Shown here: positions 28,265 through 36,023 of the stretch, piece after piece | Layout: each line of letters begins with the position of its first letter | How positions within the stretch are numbered: the first letter of the stretch is position 1 | Assembly: GCF_011762485.1 (NCBI RefSeq) | Contig: NZ_JAAKGI010000001.1 | Span: forward strand, 124,001 to 188,000 | Reading direction: 5' to 3' | DNA length: 64,000 nucleotides | Origin: Yeosuana marina | Lineage (GTDB): Bacteria > Bacteroidota > Bacteroidia > Flavobacteriales > Flavobacteriaceae | Translations under genes and position numbers: made by a program | Notes under the pieces: model-generated | The model's input: the letters and a program-made list of their open reading frames with translations, nothing else | The model's database searches: none | Told to the model about the DNA's origin: nothing

Positions 28265-28272
28265 TATTTTTG
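28265..28272 (+). promoter_or_regulatory. -7 box 4 bp before the ABC ATPase start
   Basis: TATTTTTG matches TAnnTTTG and ends 4 bp before the ATG at 28277. The protein motif structure leaves no room for a later start, so a leaderless transcript would follow if the box is real. Confidence 0.35.
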
Positions 28273-28276
28273 TAAT

Positions 28277-29215
28277 ATGTTACAAGTAAAAAATCTTTCA
28301 TTTAGTTATAAAGAATCACCTATCCTAAAGACTATTTCTTTTGAAGTAAAGGAAGGAGATCATGTTTCTATTATTGGTGAAAGTGGTTCAGGAAAAAGCA
28401 CACTTTTAAAGTTGCTTTACGGAACCTACGATCTTGATGAAGGTAGCATTTCATGGAAAAATCAAGCCATCTTAGGCCCTAAATACAATTTGATTATTGG
28501 GCCAGAATACATGAAATATGTTGCTCAGGAATTTGATTTAATGCCCTTTACATCTGTTTCAGAAAACATAGGTGAATTTCTTTCCAATTTTTATCCTGAA
28601 GAGAAACAAGAACGTGTTACTGAACTTTTAAAAGTTGTAGAATTAGAACCTTGGGCTAAAACCAAAGTTAAATTATTAAGTGGCGGACAAAAACAACGTG
28701 TTGCCTTAGCAAGAGCTATTGCAAAACAACCTGAAATTTTATTGCTTGATGAACCTTTTAGTCATATTGATAATTTTAAAAAACGCTCTTTACGAAGAAG
28801 TTTGTTTCAATATTTAAAGGAAAAAAACATCACTTGTATTGTGGCAACACACGATCAGGATGATGTTATATCTTTTTCAGATACGATGATTGTTTTACAC
28901 GAGGCTAAAGTTTTAGCGAATGATTCTCCTAAAAACTTATACCATAATCCAAAGGACAAATTAATCGCTTCTTTCTTTGGTGAATTTAATGAGATTGAAG
29001 GCCATGGAATTATCTACGCAAATCAATTAAAAGTAGTTGAAAAATCGAACTTAAAAGCAATAATCAAACAATCTTATTTTAAAGGGTATTATTATTTAAT
29101 TGAAGGCGATTTAAATGGTGAAAACGTGTTTTTTGAACATCCCAATCAACTTGAAAAAAATACAATGGTTTATTTAGAAATAAACATACCCACAATAATT
29201 CCCACAGTGAGTTAA
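28277..29215 (+). CDS. ABC transporter ATP-binding protein (orphan ATPase)
   Basis: A 312-residue ATPase. Walker A GESGSGKS is at residues 34-41, the signature LSGGQKQRVALARA is near 133, and Walker B LLLDEPFSHID near 155 is followed by the switch His in VATHDQ near 193. About 90 extra C-terminal residues could form a TOBE-like regulatory domain, as in importers of the PotA/FbpC type. No permease or binding protein lies next to it. Its last 42 bp overlap, in antisense, the 3' end of the phosphopantetheinyl transferase gene. Substrate is unknown. Confidence 0.9.
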   Translation: MLQVKNLSFSYKESPILKTISFEVKEGDHVSIIGESGSGKSTLLKLLYGTYDLDEGSISWKNQAILGPKYNLIIGPEYMKYVAQEFDLMPFTSVSENIGEFLSNFYPEEKQERVTELLKVVELEPWAKTKVKLLSGGQKQRVALARAIAKQPEILLLDEPFSHIDNFKKRSLRRSLFQYLKEKNITCIVATHDQDDVISFSDTMIVLHEAKVLANDSPKNLYHNPKDKLIASFFGEFNEIEGHGIIYANQLKVVEKSNLKAIIKQSYFKGYYYLIEGDLNGENVFFEHPNQLEKNTMVYLEINIPTIIPTVS

Positions 29216-29743
29216 AGACATTTGAATTGGTAATTTGGAATTGTTATGAAATAATTTTGGCACACCAAGAATATTCTTTCTGATATTCAAATTATTAAAA
29301 TTTAAGCCTTCACTTTTAGAAATGGTTTCAAAAAAACGATTTTTAAGAGATTCACTTTGTGTTATATAAGAATCGTTTTCGATCTTAAAAACAGCACTTG
29401 TATAATTTTCTGAATAATTTAAGCTAGCAACCGTATAAATATAATCTTTGGAAATAGTTGACGTAGTGGTATACGTTTCGTTTTCAATAGTTATATATCC
29501 ACTCGTTGAAGAAGACAAATAGCAAACCAACTTTTTGGGATTAAAAAATTGTTTTCCAAACTGCTGAACATATATTTTATACGCTGCTTCTTTCATACTC
29601 CAAAGTAACCATAGCGTTTGATGTTGGTTTTCTGAAACAGAAATAATGTGTTGTTCTTTTTCAGTAAAAACCTTATCTAAAAACCTCTTTCTATTCCAGT
29701 TAGGTTTGATAGTATTTAAATCAACAATATCATTGCCTATCAT
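29174..29743 (-). CDS. 4'-phosphopantetheinyl transferase
   Basis: A 189-residue enzyme that moves phosphopantetheine from CoA to a serine on carrier proteins. The magnesium-binding signatures are visible: IGNDIVDL at the N-terminus and WSMKEAAYKIYVQ near residues 48-60. It is the last gene of the type III PKS operon and overlaps the ACP gene by 4 bp (ATGA), so it most likely activates that ACP. The 3' end overlaps the convergent ABC ATPase gene by 42 bp. Its size lies between the AcpS and Sfp types. Having a private activating enzyme sets this operon apart from primary fatty-acid synthesis. Confidence 0.87.
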   Translation of the reverse strand: MIGNDIVDLNTIKPNWNRKRFLDKVFTEKEQHIISVSENQHQTLWLLWSMKEAAYKIYVQQFGKQFFNPKKLVCYLSSSTSGYITIENETYTTTSTISKDYIYTVASLNYSENYTSAVFKIENDSYITQSESLKNRFFETISKSEGLNFNNLNIRKNILGVPKLFHNNSKLPIQMSLTHCGNYCGYVYF

Positions 29744-29994
29744 TTTGCTTCTAATTTCGAATTTACAATGTCCATGGCTGCTTTTACAGAGAGCATTTTT
29801 TCCATTTCATCGTTTTCAATTCTAATATCAAAAGCATCTTCAACATCTAAAATAACATCTACTAAGTTTGCCGAATTAATTTTTAAATCTTTAACAAAAT
29901 CCGTTTCTTCAGATAAATTTTTAAAGGCTTCTTCGTCTTGAATATAGGGTTCTACTATTGATTTTAATTTGGTAATAAGTTCATTCTTTTCCAT
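29740..29994 (-). CDS. Acyl carrier protein of the type III PKS operon
   Basis: An 84-residue carrier protein. The phosphopantetheine attachment serine is Ser41 in KINSANLVD. The family consensus is DSL, so the Asp and Leu are replaced here by Asn and Ala. That fits a specialised ACP recognised by its own transferase. The acidic helix II (VDVILDVEDAFDIRIE) and helix III are conserved. It lies 17 bp after the ketosynthase gene and overlaps the transferase gene by 4 bp. It probably carries the acyl chain assembled by the operon's ketosynthase, dehydratase and reductase before hand-off to the type III PKS (inference). Confidence 0.9.
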   Translation of the reverse strand: MEKNELITKLKSIVEPYIQDEEAFKNLSEETDFVKDLKINSANLVDVILDVEDAFDIRIENDEMEKMLSVKAAMDIVNSKLEAK

Positions 29995-30011
29995 AAATTT
30001 TTATTGTTAAG

Positions 30012-31286
30012 TTAATCAATAAAACGTTTAAATAAAATACAGCCATTAACATCGCCAAAACCAAAACTGGCTTTTACAGCAATATTTATTTCCTTTTTTA
30101 ATACTGTTCTAGGTATTTTTTCTTCATGAATCAAATCCAGAATTTCAGGATGCACATCTTCACAATTGATATTTGGAAAAACAAACTGTTCTTTTAATTG
30201 CAAAATAGTCGCCACACTTTCAATACTTCCTGCAGCAGCCAAACAATGACCAACCATCGATTTTAAAGAATTAATATAAGGAAAATCAATGCCTTTTCTG
30301 TTTAGTGCTTTGGTCCAGTTTTCAATTTCTAAACTGTCTTTAGAGGTCGCTGTTAGATGTCCATTAATAACGTCAATGTCTTCTTCGGAAATACTACAAT
30401 TTATTAAAGCATCACTAATACAGCGTTGAACAGCTTCAGGATTTGGAGCTGTCATAGAACCTTCTTTCCGTTGTCCGCCAGAATTTAAAGCACCTCCCAA
30501 AACCTCAGCATAAATGGGAGCATTCCTTTCTAGAGCGCTTTCTAAAGATTCTAAAACCATGGCACCAGCGCCACTTCCGGGTACAAATCCACTCGCAGAA
30601 GCACTCATCGGTCTTGAGCCTTGTGTTGGTGTGTCGTTATGCTTATAAGTCATCACACGCATGGCATCAAAGCCACCCCAAATATAAGGGCCATCATCAC
30701 TACAACTGCCTACTAACATGCGTTTAGCTTTACCAGATTGAATACGATCAAAACCCATATTGATAGCTTCAGTTCCTGTCGTACATGCCGAAGAATTAGT
30801 AGTCACTTGATTCCCTAAACCTAAAATACCGCCTAAAAAAGCACTAATACCACTTGCCATCGTTTGCACAACCACAGTACTCCCCAAGCGTTTTACTTCT
30901 TTATTATCAAGTTTATAAATAGCTTCTCTGAATTTTTCAACACCAGAAGTTCCTGTTCCAAAAATAGTTCCGCTGTCATAATCCAATTCACTATTGGCAT
31001 CCACCAAAAATCCAGCATCTTTCCAAGCATCCATACCTGCAATACATCCATATAAAATACCTGAACTATTAAAACCTCTAAGTTGTAATGGAGTTAAATA
31101 TTCTAGTTTTTTTTCTTCTGAAATAGTGGGAATCCCACCAATGCAACATGAAAAATCTAAATCCTTTAAATTTTGATGAAAAGTGATGCCTGATGTACCG
31201 TTTTTAATAGCTTTTGTGAATTCCGTTAAGCCTACTCCATTTGGTGCCACAACTCCCATACCTGTAATCACAACTCGATGTTTCAT
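30012..31286 (-). CDS. Beta-ketoacyl-ACP synthase (FabF/KAS II-like)
   Basis: A 424-residue condensing enzyme of the thiolase fold. The catalytic triad is readable: Cys168 in NSSACTTGTEA, the first His in INGHLTATSKD near 308 and the second in SMVGHCLAAAGS near 346. The glycine-rich C-terminal SFGFGDVNG is also typical. It overlaps the dehydratase gene by 4 bp. INGHLTATSKDSLE differs from the housekeeping FabF pattern (NAHGTST.. GD), so this is a divergent, pathway-specific ketosynthase. In the operon it should elongate an acyl chain on the dedicated ACP. Confidence 0.9.
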   Translation of the reverse strand: MKHRVVITGMGVVAPNGVGLTEFTKAIKNGTSGITFHQNLKDLDFSCCIGGIPTISEEKKLEYLTPLQLRGFNSSGILYGCIAGMDAWKDAGFLVDANSELDYDSGTIFGTGTSGVEKFREAIYKLDNKEVKRLGSTVVVQTMASGISAFLGGILGLGNQVTTNSSACTTGTEAINMGFDRIQSGKAKRMLVGSCSDDGPYIWGGFDAMRVMTYKHNDTPTQGSRPMSASASGFVPGSGAGAMVLESLESALERNAPIYAEVLGGALNSGGQRKEGSMTAPNPEAVQRCISDALINCSISEEDIDVINGHLTATSKDSLEIENWTKALNRKGIDFPYINSLKSMVGHCLAAAGSIESVATILQLKEQFVFPNINCEDVHPEILDLIHEEKIPRTVLKKEINIAVKASFGFGDVNGCILFKRFID

Positions 31287-31729
31287 GTGTTACTGGGTTT
31301 TATCATTCCTGAAATACAACCTCTGCAAACCAATTCTTCATTTGAATTGAACATCTTGATTTTGCATTTTAGTTTATTAAATCGAAAGACTTCTTTTTCT
31401 GAAACTATCGTTACTTTTTCATTGGGGAACACGGGTAAAAAGAAATCTACCTGACTAGACGTTAAAGCGATTTGAGGTTGAAAATTTTCTGAAATCATAT
31501 CTTTCATTAAATAAATTCCTAAACAGACCACACCTATCTGAGCCATACATTCGGTAAGAATGACACCTGGCGTAACTGGATTATTCTTAAAATGACCTTG
31601 ATAAAAATATGCATCATTTTTAAAGGTGTAATGTCCCGTTGTGCCTTCTTCCGAAATTGCAGAAAGACTATCTACGAATAGAAATGGCTGTTCGTAGGGC
31701 AATAAGGATATGATTTCTTTTGATGTCAT
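31283..31729 (-). CDS. 3-hydroxyacyl-ACP dehydratase, FabZ-like hot-dog protein
   Basis: A 148-residue single hot-dog protein. LLPYEQPFLFVDS near residue 9 and the FabZ-like active-site helix HFKNNPVTPGVILTECMAQIG near 46-66 (catalytic His, with Glu in the helix) identify it. It overlaps the ketosynthase by 4 bp and lies 85 bp after the SDR gene, the only sizeable gap in the operon. It should dehydrate 3-hydroxyacyl-ACP made during chain building for the type III PKS product. Thioesterase activity cannot be excluded for a hot-dog fold. Confidence 0.85.
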   Translation of the reverse strand: MTSKEIISLLPYEQPFLFVDSLSAISEEGTTGHYTFKNDAYFYQGHFKNNPVTPGVILTECMAQIGVVCLGIYLMKDMISENFQPQIALTSSQVDFFLPVFPNEKVTIVSEKEVFRFNKLKCKIKMFNSNEELVCRGCISGMIKPSNT

Positions 31730-31814
31730 TTATTAGTTACTTATTTCTTCACCTATTGTTTGATTCAAACTACGATTTTAAAGAATTTCATGAGATTTCT
31801 GCTTTCGCAGGAAT

Positions 31815-32612
31815 TTAGGATATATGTTCTCCACCATCGACAGGAATAATGTTTCCATTAATCCAACTTGCTTCATCCTTACTTAATAAATAAACCACAT
31901 TTGCTACATCTTCCGCGGTTGTTAATCGCTTAAAGGGGTTTCGTAATACCGTATGTTCTTTCATTTTTTCGTTTCCAGGAATTAGTCGTAATGATGGAGT
32001 ATCTGTGACTCCCGCTTGAATGCAATTGGCTCTTATGCCAAAGGGCGCAAATTCTAAAGCAATATTTCTAGTAATAGCTTCTAAAGTTACTTTTGCTGCA
32101 GAAACCGCTGCGTAATGTTTCCATGCTTTTGTATTTCCTTCACTTGTAAAACTTATAATTCTAGCGTCTTTAGCAAATAGGTTCGCTTCAAAAATAGCTT
32201 GCGTCCAATCATATAAACTAATGGCCATGGCATTAATGGTCAAGATAAAATCATCATTTTTTAAGATAGGGTTTTCATCAGCAACCATAGGTTTCAAATT
32301 GCCTTTTGCAATACTATGTACCAACGTTCTAATCTTTCCGTCTGGTCCTAAATGTTGTTGCAATTCTGCAATGATGTCTTGTCTCTTTTCCGGATTTATG
32401 GCATCCGTGTTAAACGATACAAACTGAATCCCTTCTGCTTTTATTTTATTAAATTCAAACATTATTTCGGCTTCTTGAAATCTTGAGTTTCTATGAACTA
32501 TACAAATATTCATACCCTGTTTAGCTAGTTTTTTTGCCGTTGCTAAACCCAGTCCAGTTGAGCCACCCAAAATGAGTGCCCAATAGTTTTTCTCTTTAAA
32601 TTCTTTTACCAT
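31815..32612 (-). CDS. SDR-family enoyl-ACP reductase-like protein (FabI/FabL type)
   Basis: A 265-residue short-chain dehydrogenase. The cofactor loop is ILGGSTGLGLATA near residues 14-26. The catalytic residues are Y-x6-K in HYAAVSAAKVTLE near 167. This spacing is typical of FabI and FabL enoyl reductases, while ordinary SDRs have Y-x3-K. The C-terminal NGNIIPVDGGEHI is also FabI-like. It overlaps the type III PKS gene by 7 bp. With the ketosynthase and dehydratase it would complete a reducing cycle except for a ketoreductase, which may come from primary metabolism. Confidence 0.85.
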   Translation of the reverse strand: MVKEFKEKNYWALILGGSTGLGLATAKKLAKQGMNICIVHRNSRFQEAEIMFEFNKIKAEGIQFVSFNTDAINPEKRQDIIAELQQHLGPDGKIRTLVHSIAKGNLKPMVADENPILKNDDFILTINAMAISLYDWTQAIFEANLFAKDARIISFTSEGNTKAWKHYAAVSAAKVTLEAITRNIALEFAPFGIRANCIQAGVTDTPSLRLIPGNEKMKEHTVLRNPFKRLTTAEDVANVVYLLSKDEASWINGNIIPVDGGEHIS

Positions 32613-33658
32613 TCTAATAAAATACGTTGTGCCGAAAACCCAGGGCCAAAACTTAACATAAGGCCTTTGTCTCCTTTTGGTAATTTTCTATCCATAAAGC
32701 GCTCTAAAACGTAAAGCACCGTTGCGCTACTCATATTGCCATACAATTTAAGAACATCTTTGGTATCGTCAATATTTTTTCCGAGAGAACCGAACAAATC
32801 TTCAACGGTTTGAACAATTTTTTTACCACCTGGATGAAAAATAAGATGGTCTATATCTTGTATAGTCAACCCATTTCGCTCTAAAAAAGGATATACGATG
32901 TTTGGGAAATGATCTGAAATTGTTTGTGGAACCGAAATATCTAATATCATTTGCAAACCCGTGTTTACCAATTTAAACCCCATCATATGTTCTGCATCAT
33001 AAAAATGATACATGGCTTCATCTTTAATTTCTGGACCTTCCTCATCTTCATAAGAAGATAAAATAACACTCGCGGCACCATCACCAAAAATAGCGGCACT
33101 CACAATATTTACCATGGAAAAATCATCTAACTGAAACGTTGACGTTGGCGATTCCACCGCAATAACAACAGCACGCTTATTTGGGTTTGATTTTAAAAAA
33201 TTCTTTGCATAAATAATACCTGAAACACCTGCGGCACAACCCATTTCGGTAACGGGTAAGCGCACAATATCTTGTTTCATTTTCAGGCTATTTATCAAGT
33301 AAGCATCTAACGACGGAATCATAATACCCGTACAACTTACTGTAATGATATAATCGATGTCTTCAGGTTGAAGCTTTGCTTTTTCAAGAGATTTTATAAG
33401 AGCACTTTCACCTAGTTTGATGACTTCTCTAACGTAAATATCATTTTTCTCTTCAAAAGACGTATTTAAAAATACTTCCTCGGCATCCATGATAGAATAG
33501 CGCCTGTCTACCCCTGCATTCTCAAAAATCTTGAGGACTTTCCGCTTGAAACGATCTTCTTGACCAGACAACCAAACTTCTAAATAGGGTAAAATATCGG
33601 CAGTTGACCGTGTGTATTTAGGAAGTTGCTTTGCTACTGATATTATTTTTACACTCAT
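32606..33658 (-). CDS. Type III polyketide synthase (chalcone/stilbene synthase superfamily)
   Basis: A 350-residue homodimeric condensing enzyme that extends an acyl starter with malonyl-CoA and cyclises it without an ACP. The catalytic triad is visible: Cys141 in TEMGCAAGVSG, His in IFHPGGKK near 275 and Asn in YGNMSSAT near 308. An upstream in-frame start at 33700 exists, but the ATG at 33658 overlaps the methyltransferase stop by one base (TAATG) and gives the usual N-terminus MSVKIISVAK. It is the core gene of the eight-gene operon. Likely products are alkylresorcinols, alkylpyrones or acylphloroglucinols; the sequence does not decide between them. Confidence 0.93.
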   Translation of the reverse strand: MSVKIISVAKQLPKYTRSTADILPYLEVWLSGQEDRFKRKVLKIFENAGVDRRYSIMDAEEVFLNTSFEEKNDIYVREVIKLGESALIKSLEKAKLQPEDIDYIITVSCTGIMIPSLDAYLINSLKMKQDIVRLPVTEMGCAAGVSGIIYAKNFLKSNPNKRAVVIAVESPTSTFQLDDFSMVNIVSAAIFGDGAASVILSSYEDEEGPEIKDEAMYHFYDAEHMMGFKLVNTGLQMILDISVPQTISDHFPNIVYPFLERNGLTIQDIDHLIFHPGGKKIVQTVEDLFGSLGKNIDDTKDVLKLYGNMSSATVLYVLERFMDRKLPKGDKGLMLSFGPGFSAQRILLEW

Positions 33659-34368
33659 TAGTTTTGTATTATCCATTGATAGCGAAATGCCCATTTCCAC
33701 TTAATTTGAGGCGTTACTTGCAATTCTTTTGACAGACTTTCCAATTCTTTACGTTTAAACCCTCTCAAAATAGAAGTCAGTCCATCGTCAATAATCATCT
33801 TATTTTTTATAGTTAAGCATACCAATTTAAATAAGTAATATGCTAGGGGATTTCTATGTAAATCATTGACAACAATTCCTAATTTTGCTTTCTTTTTGGT
33901 TGTTGATAGAATGTTTATGATTTGTTTTTCTTTGAAATGATGTAAAAATAAGGTTGTTAAAACCAAATCATATTTTAAGGATTCAAATTCATCTGAAAAT
34001 ATATCGCAATCTATAAAACTAATTTCAGGATAGTTTTTCGATAATTGTCGCGCATAAACCATCGCATCTTTATTCGCATCAATACCAATAAGTTTAAATA
34101 TATAACCTTCCTTCTTTCCGTAATTAGCAACTTTACGTAGTATGTCACCACCACCACAGCCTAAATCTATAATGGTTAACGGTTCTTTTTGGGGATGATT
34201 TTTGATGACTTTTTTCAACCCGTTCATCGTCACCATATTTCCGCCCAGCCATTTATTAATATCAGCTAACGTGTCTAAAGTACGATGTAAAACGTTCCCA
34301 CTAATGGAAAAATCATCCATAATCTCAATAGCATCCGTTCGCTTTTTTGTATTAATTAAAAGACTCAT
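33658..34368 (-). CDS. Class I SAM-dependent methyltransferase of the type III PKS operon
   Basis: A 236-residue methyltransferase with motif I DLGCGGGDILRKV near residues 69-81, the acidic loop IGIDANKDAM near 100 and motif LVLTTLFLHHF near 138. It shows no membrane segments, in contrast to the isoprenylcysteine methyltransferase-like enzymes paired with some type III PKSs. It is coupled to both neighbours: 4-bp overlap with the flavoprotein gene, 1-bp with the PKS gene. It probably methylates a hydroxyl or ring carbon of the polyketide. In Streptomyces srsABC a methyltransferase and a flavoprotein likewise follow a type III PKS. Confidence 0.88.
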   Translation of the reverse strand: MSLLINTKKRTDAIEIMDDFSISGNVLHRTLDTLADINKWLGGNMVTMNGLKKVIKNHPQKEPLTIIDLGCGGGDILRKVANYGKKEGYIFKLIGIDANKDAMVYARQLSKNYPEISFIDCDIFSDEFESLKYDLVLTTLFLHHFKEKQIINILSTTKKKAKLGIVVNDLHRNPLAYYLFKLVCLTIKNKMIIDDGLTSILRGFKRKELESLSKELQVTPQIKWKWAFRYQWIIQN

Positions 34369-35504
34369 TTTACGACCATTGGTTTTCCGTGGGTTTGTTT
34401 TATAATTTGTGGTAACAGCTTTGGGACACGTTTCAAAATCGTTACTAATAGGTCTGCCACTTTATTTTTGCTAAATAGTTTCGCTACAAAATGTCCTACT
34501 TTTAATCGGGTTCTAAACTCGTTATTCCATGATTTTTGATAAGCATTTTCCAAGGCTTGACGTGACTTAATTTTTTCTTGAAGATAATCAATAATTAATT
34601 GCGAAGCCATTTGTGCACTACGAATAGCCATACTCATACCGTTACCGCATAATGGATGAATCATTCCAGCAGTATCACCACACATGATAACGTGATTTTC
34701 TATTGGGTTTTTATTTGAAAATGAAATTTGACTTATGGTTAATGGCCGTTCAAAAACTGGGGTAGAATTCTGAAAAATAGTTTTTAAATAGGTATTTTTA
34801 AAAACAACTTTCTCTTGAAACTCCTCAATATCTTTATATGTTTTAAAGGCATCATAGTCCGTAATATAGCATAAATTGATAATGTTGTTTTCAACTTTTG
34901 AAACACCGCAATAACCGACTTTAAAATTATGAAGTGCCACTAGGTCGTTTGGAAAATTACCTTTAACATGTGTTTTCACCGCTAAAAAAGGTGATTTTTT
35001 TTTAATGAAATTTCGTTCTAAAGTGACATCGAGTGCAGAGCGTTTCCCGTAAGCTCCAATCACCAATTTAGATCTATAAGTGTTGTTATTTTTTGTGTCT
35101 ACTGAAAACACATCATCTAAAAACTTAATATCTATGACAGAATCTTGTACTATTTCAACATTTTGACTTTTTACTTTTTCAAATAAAGCATTATCTAGCT
35201 TGTAACGACTAATGCCAAAACCTCCTAATGTCAAGTCGGATTTTAAAATATTGTTTTGTGGGGTAGATAGTTGGAACTTATTGATTTTTTGCGCTCCTAA
35301 ACCGAAAACGTCAATGCCTAAATACTCCAGGTATGGTAGGACTTCGTTAGAAATATATTCTCCGCAAACTTTATGTTTTGGATAGTTATTTTTCTCTATA
35401 AGTAAAACATTTAGGTTATTTTTTGATAAATGAATAGCACTAGATAATCCAGCTAATCCACCACCAACTATAACAACATCAAAGATTTGAGGAATTTGAT
35501 TCAC
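34365..35504 (-). CDS. FAD-dependent oxidoreductase, geranylgeranyl reductase-like
   Basis: A 379-residue flavoprotein and first gene of the type III PKS operon. The start is GTG at 35504. The FAD Rossmann motif VVIVGGGLAGLSSAIHLS is near residue 10, followed by IEKNNYPKHKVCGEYIS near 37, the PxxKxCGE pattern of the geranylgeranyl reductase/halogenase branch of PHBH-fold enzymes. GDTAGMIHPLCGNGMSMAIRS near 275 is the second FAD motif. It could hydroxylate the polyketide ring or reduce double bonds in a lipid chain; the branch leaves both open. Confidence 0.88.
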   Translation of the reverse strand: MNQIPQIFDVVIVGGGLAGLSSAIHLSKNNLNVLLIEKNNYPKHKVCGEYISNEVLPYLEYLGIDVFGLGAQKINKFQLSTPQNNILKSDLTLGGFGISRYKLDNALFEKVKSQNVEIVQDSVIDIKFLDDVFSVDTKNNNTYRSKLVIGAYGKRSALDVTLERNFIKKKSPFLAVKTHVKGNFPNDLVALHNFKVGYCGVSKVENNIINLCYITDYDAFKTYKDIEEFQEKVVFKNTYLKTIFQNSTPVFERPLTISQISFSNKNPIENHVIMCGDTAGMIHPLCGNGMSMAIRSAQMASQLIIDYLQEKIKSRQALENAYQKSWNNEFRTRLKVGHFVAKLFSKNKVADLLVTILKRVPKLLPQIIKQTHGKPMVVK

Positions 35505-35561
35505 GTACTAATTCTAAAACAATTTTTACTAAAGATAAGTGTATTTTACCTAAGATTGAAA

Positions 35562-36023
35562 TTATATCAGAATTGTAATTGTAAATATAGCATCATTAAA
35601 GACAATGGTGTCGCCACAAGATTTTCCCATTAATAATTTACCAATTGGCGTGTTTGGGGAAATCGCATAAATTATGTGGTCATTAAATTTTATTTCTCCA
35701 GCACTTATCGCAATATAATAATTAAATTTCGTTGTGTAAACTAGGCTCCCTAAGACTATAACTTTGGGGTTTTTAGAAATATCGATTTTAGAAAACGCTT
35801 CCTTTACTTTTTGAATTTCGGACAATTGGTTTCCTGCTTTCTCGCGTTCTAACTGTAACATTGCTCTGCCCGTTTCATGCTTATCTCCCGCGCTGCTTTT
35901 AGTTTCAGAGAATAACGATTCCTGAATGTCATTAATAGTATTTTGAATGGTTCTAAACCTATCTTCAATATAACCTAAACAATGTTGATGTAGTTGCCTT
36001 TTAAGTTCTATGTTACTTATCAT
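35562..36023 (-). CDS. GreA/GreB-like protein
   Basis: A 153-residue protein with a helical N-terminal part (about 1-75) and a C-terminal FKBP-like region resembling GreA/GreB, with AISPNTPIGKLLMGKSCGDTIVFND near 120-144, like the Gre motif SP.G.ALLGk..GD. Such proteins bind RNA polymerase and affect elongation or arrest. The N-terminal coiled coil appears shorter or divergent compared with GreA, so whether it rescues stalled polymerase is uncertain. It overlaps mtgA by 11 bp and lies 57 bp upstream of the PKS operon on the same strand. Confidence 0.7.
   Translation of the reverse strand: MISNIELKRQLHQHCLGYIEDRFRTIQNTINDIQESLFSETKSSAGDKHETGRAMLQLEREKAGNQLSEIQKVKEAFSKIDISKNPKVIVLGSLVYTTKFNYYIAISAGEIKFNDHIIYAISPNTPIGKLLMGKSCGDTIVFNDAIFTITILI

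Noticed and set aside
33659-33700. Upstream start of the type III PKS at 33700
   Set aside because: It would overlap the methyltransferase by 43 bp. The ATG at 33658 overlaps by one base and gives the expected N-terminus.
29174-35504. Flexirubin/dialkylresorcinol or aryl polyene cluster
   Set aside because: The core condensing enzyme is a chalcone-synthase-type PKS. There are no DarA/DarB-like genes, ammonia lyase or paired ketosynthase/chain-length-factor genes of aryl polyene type.
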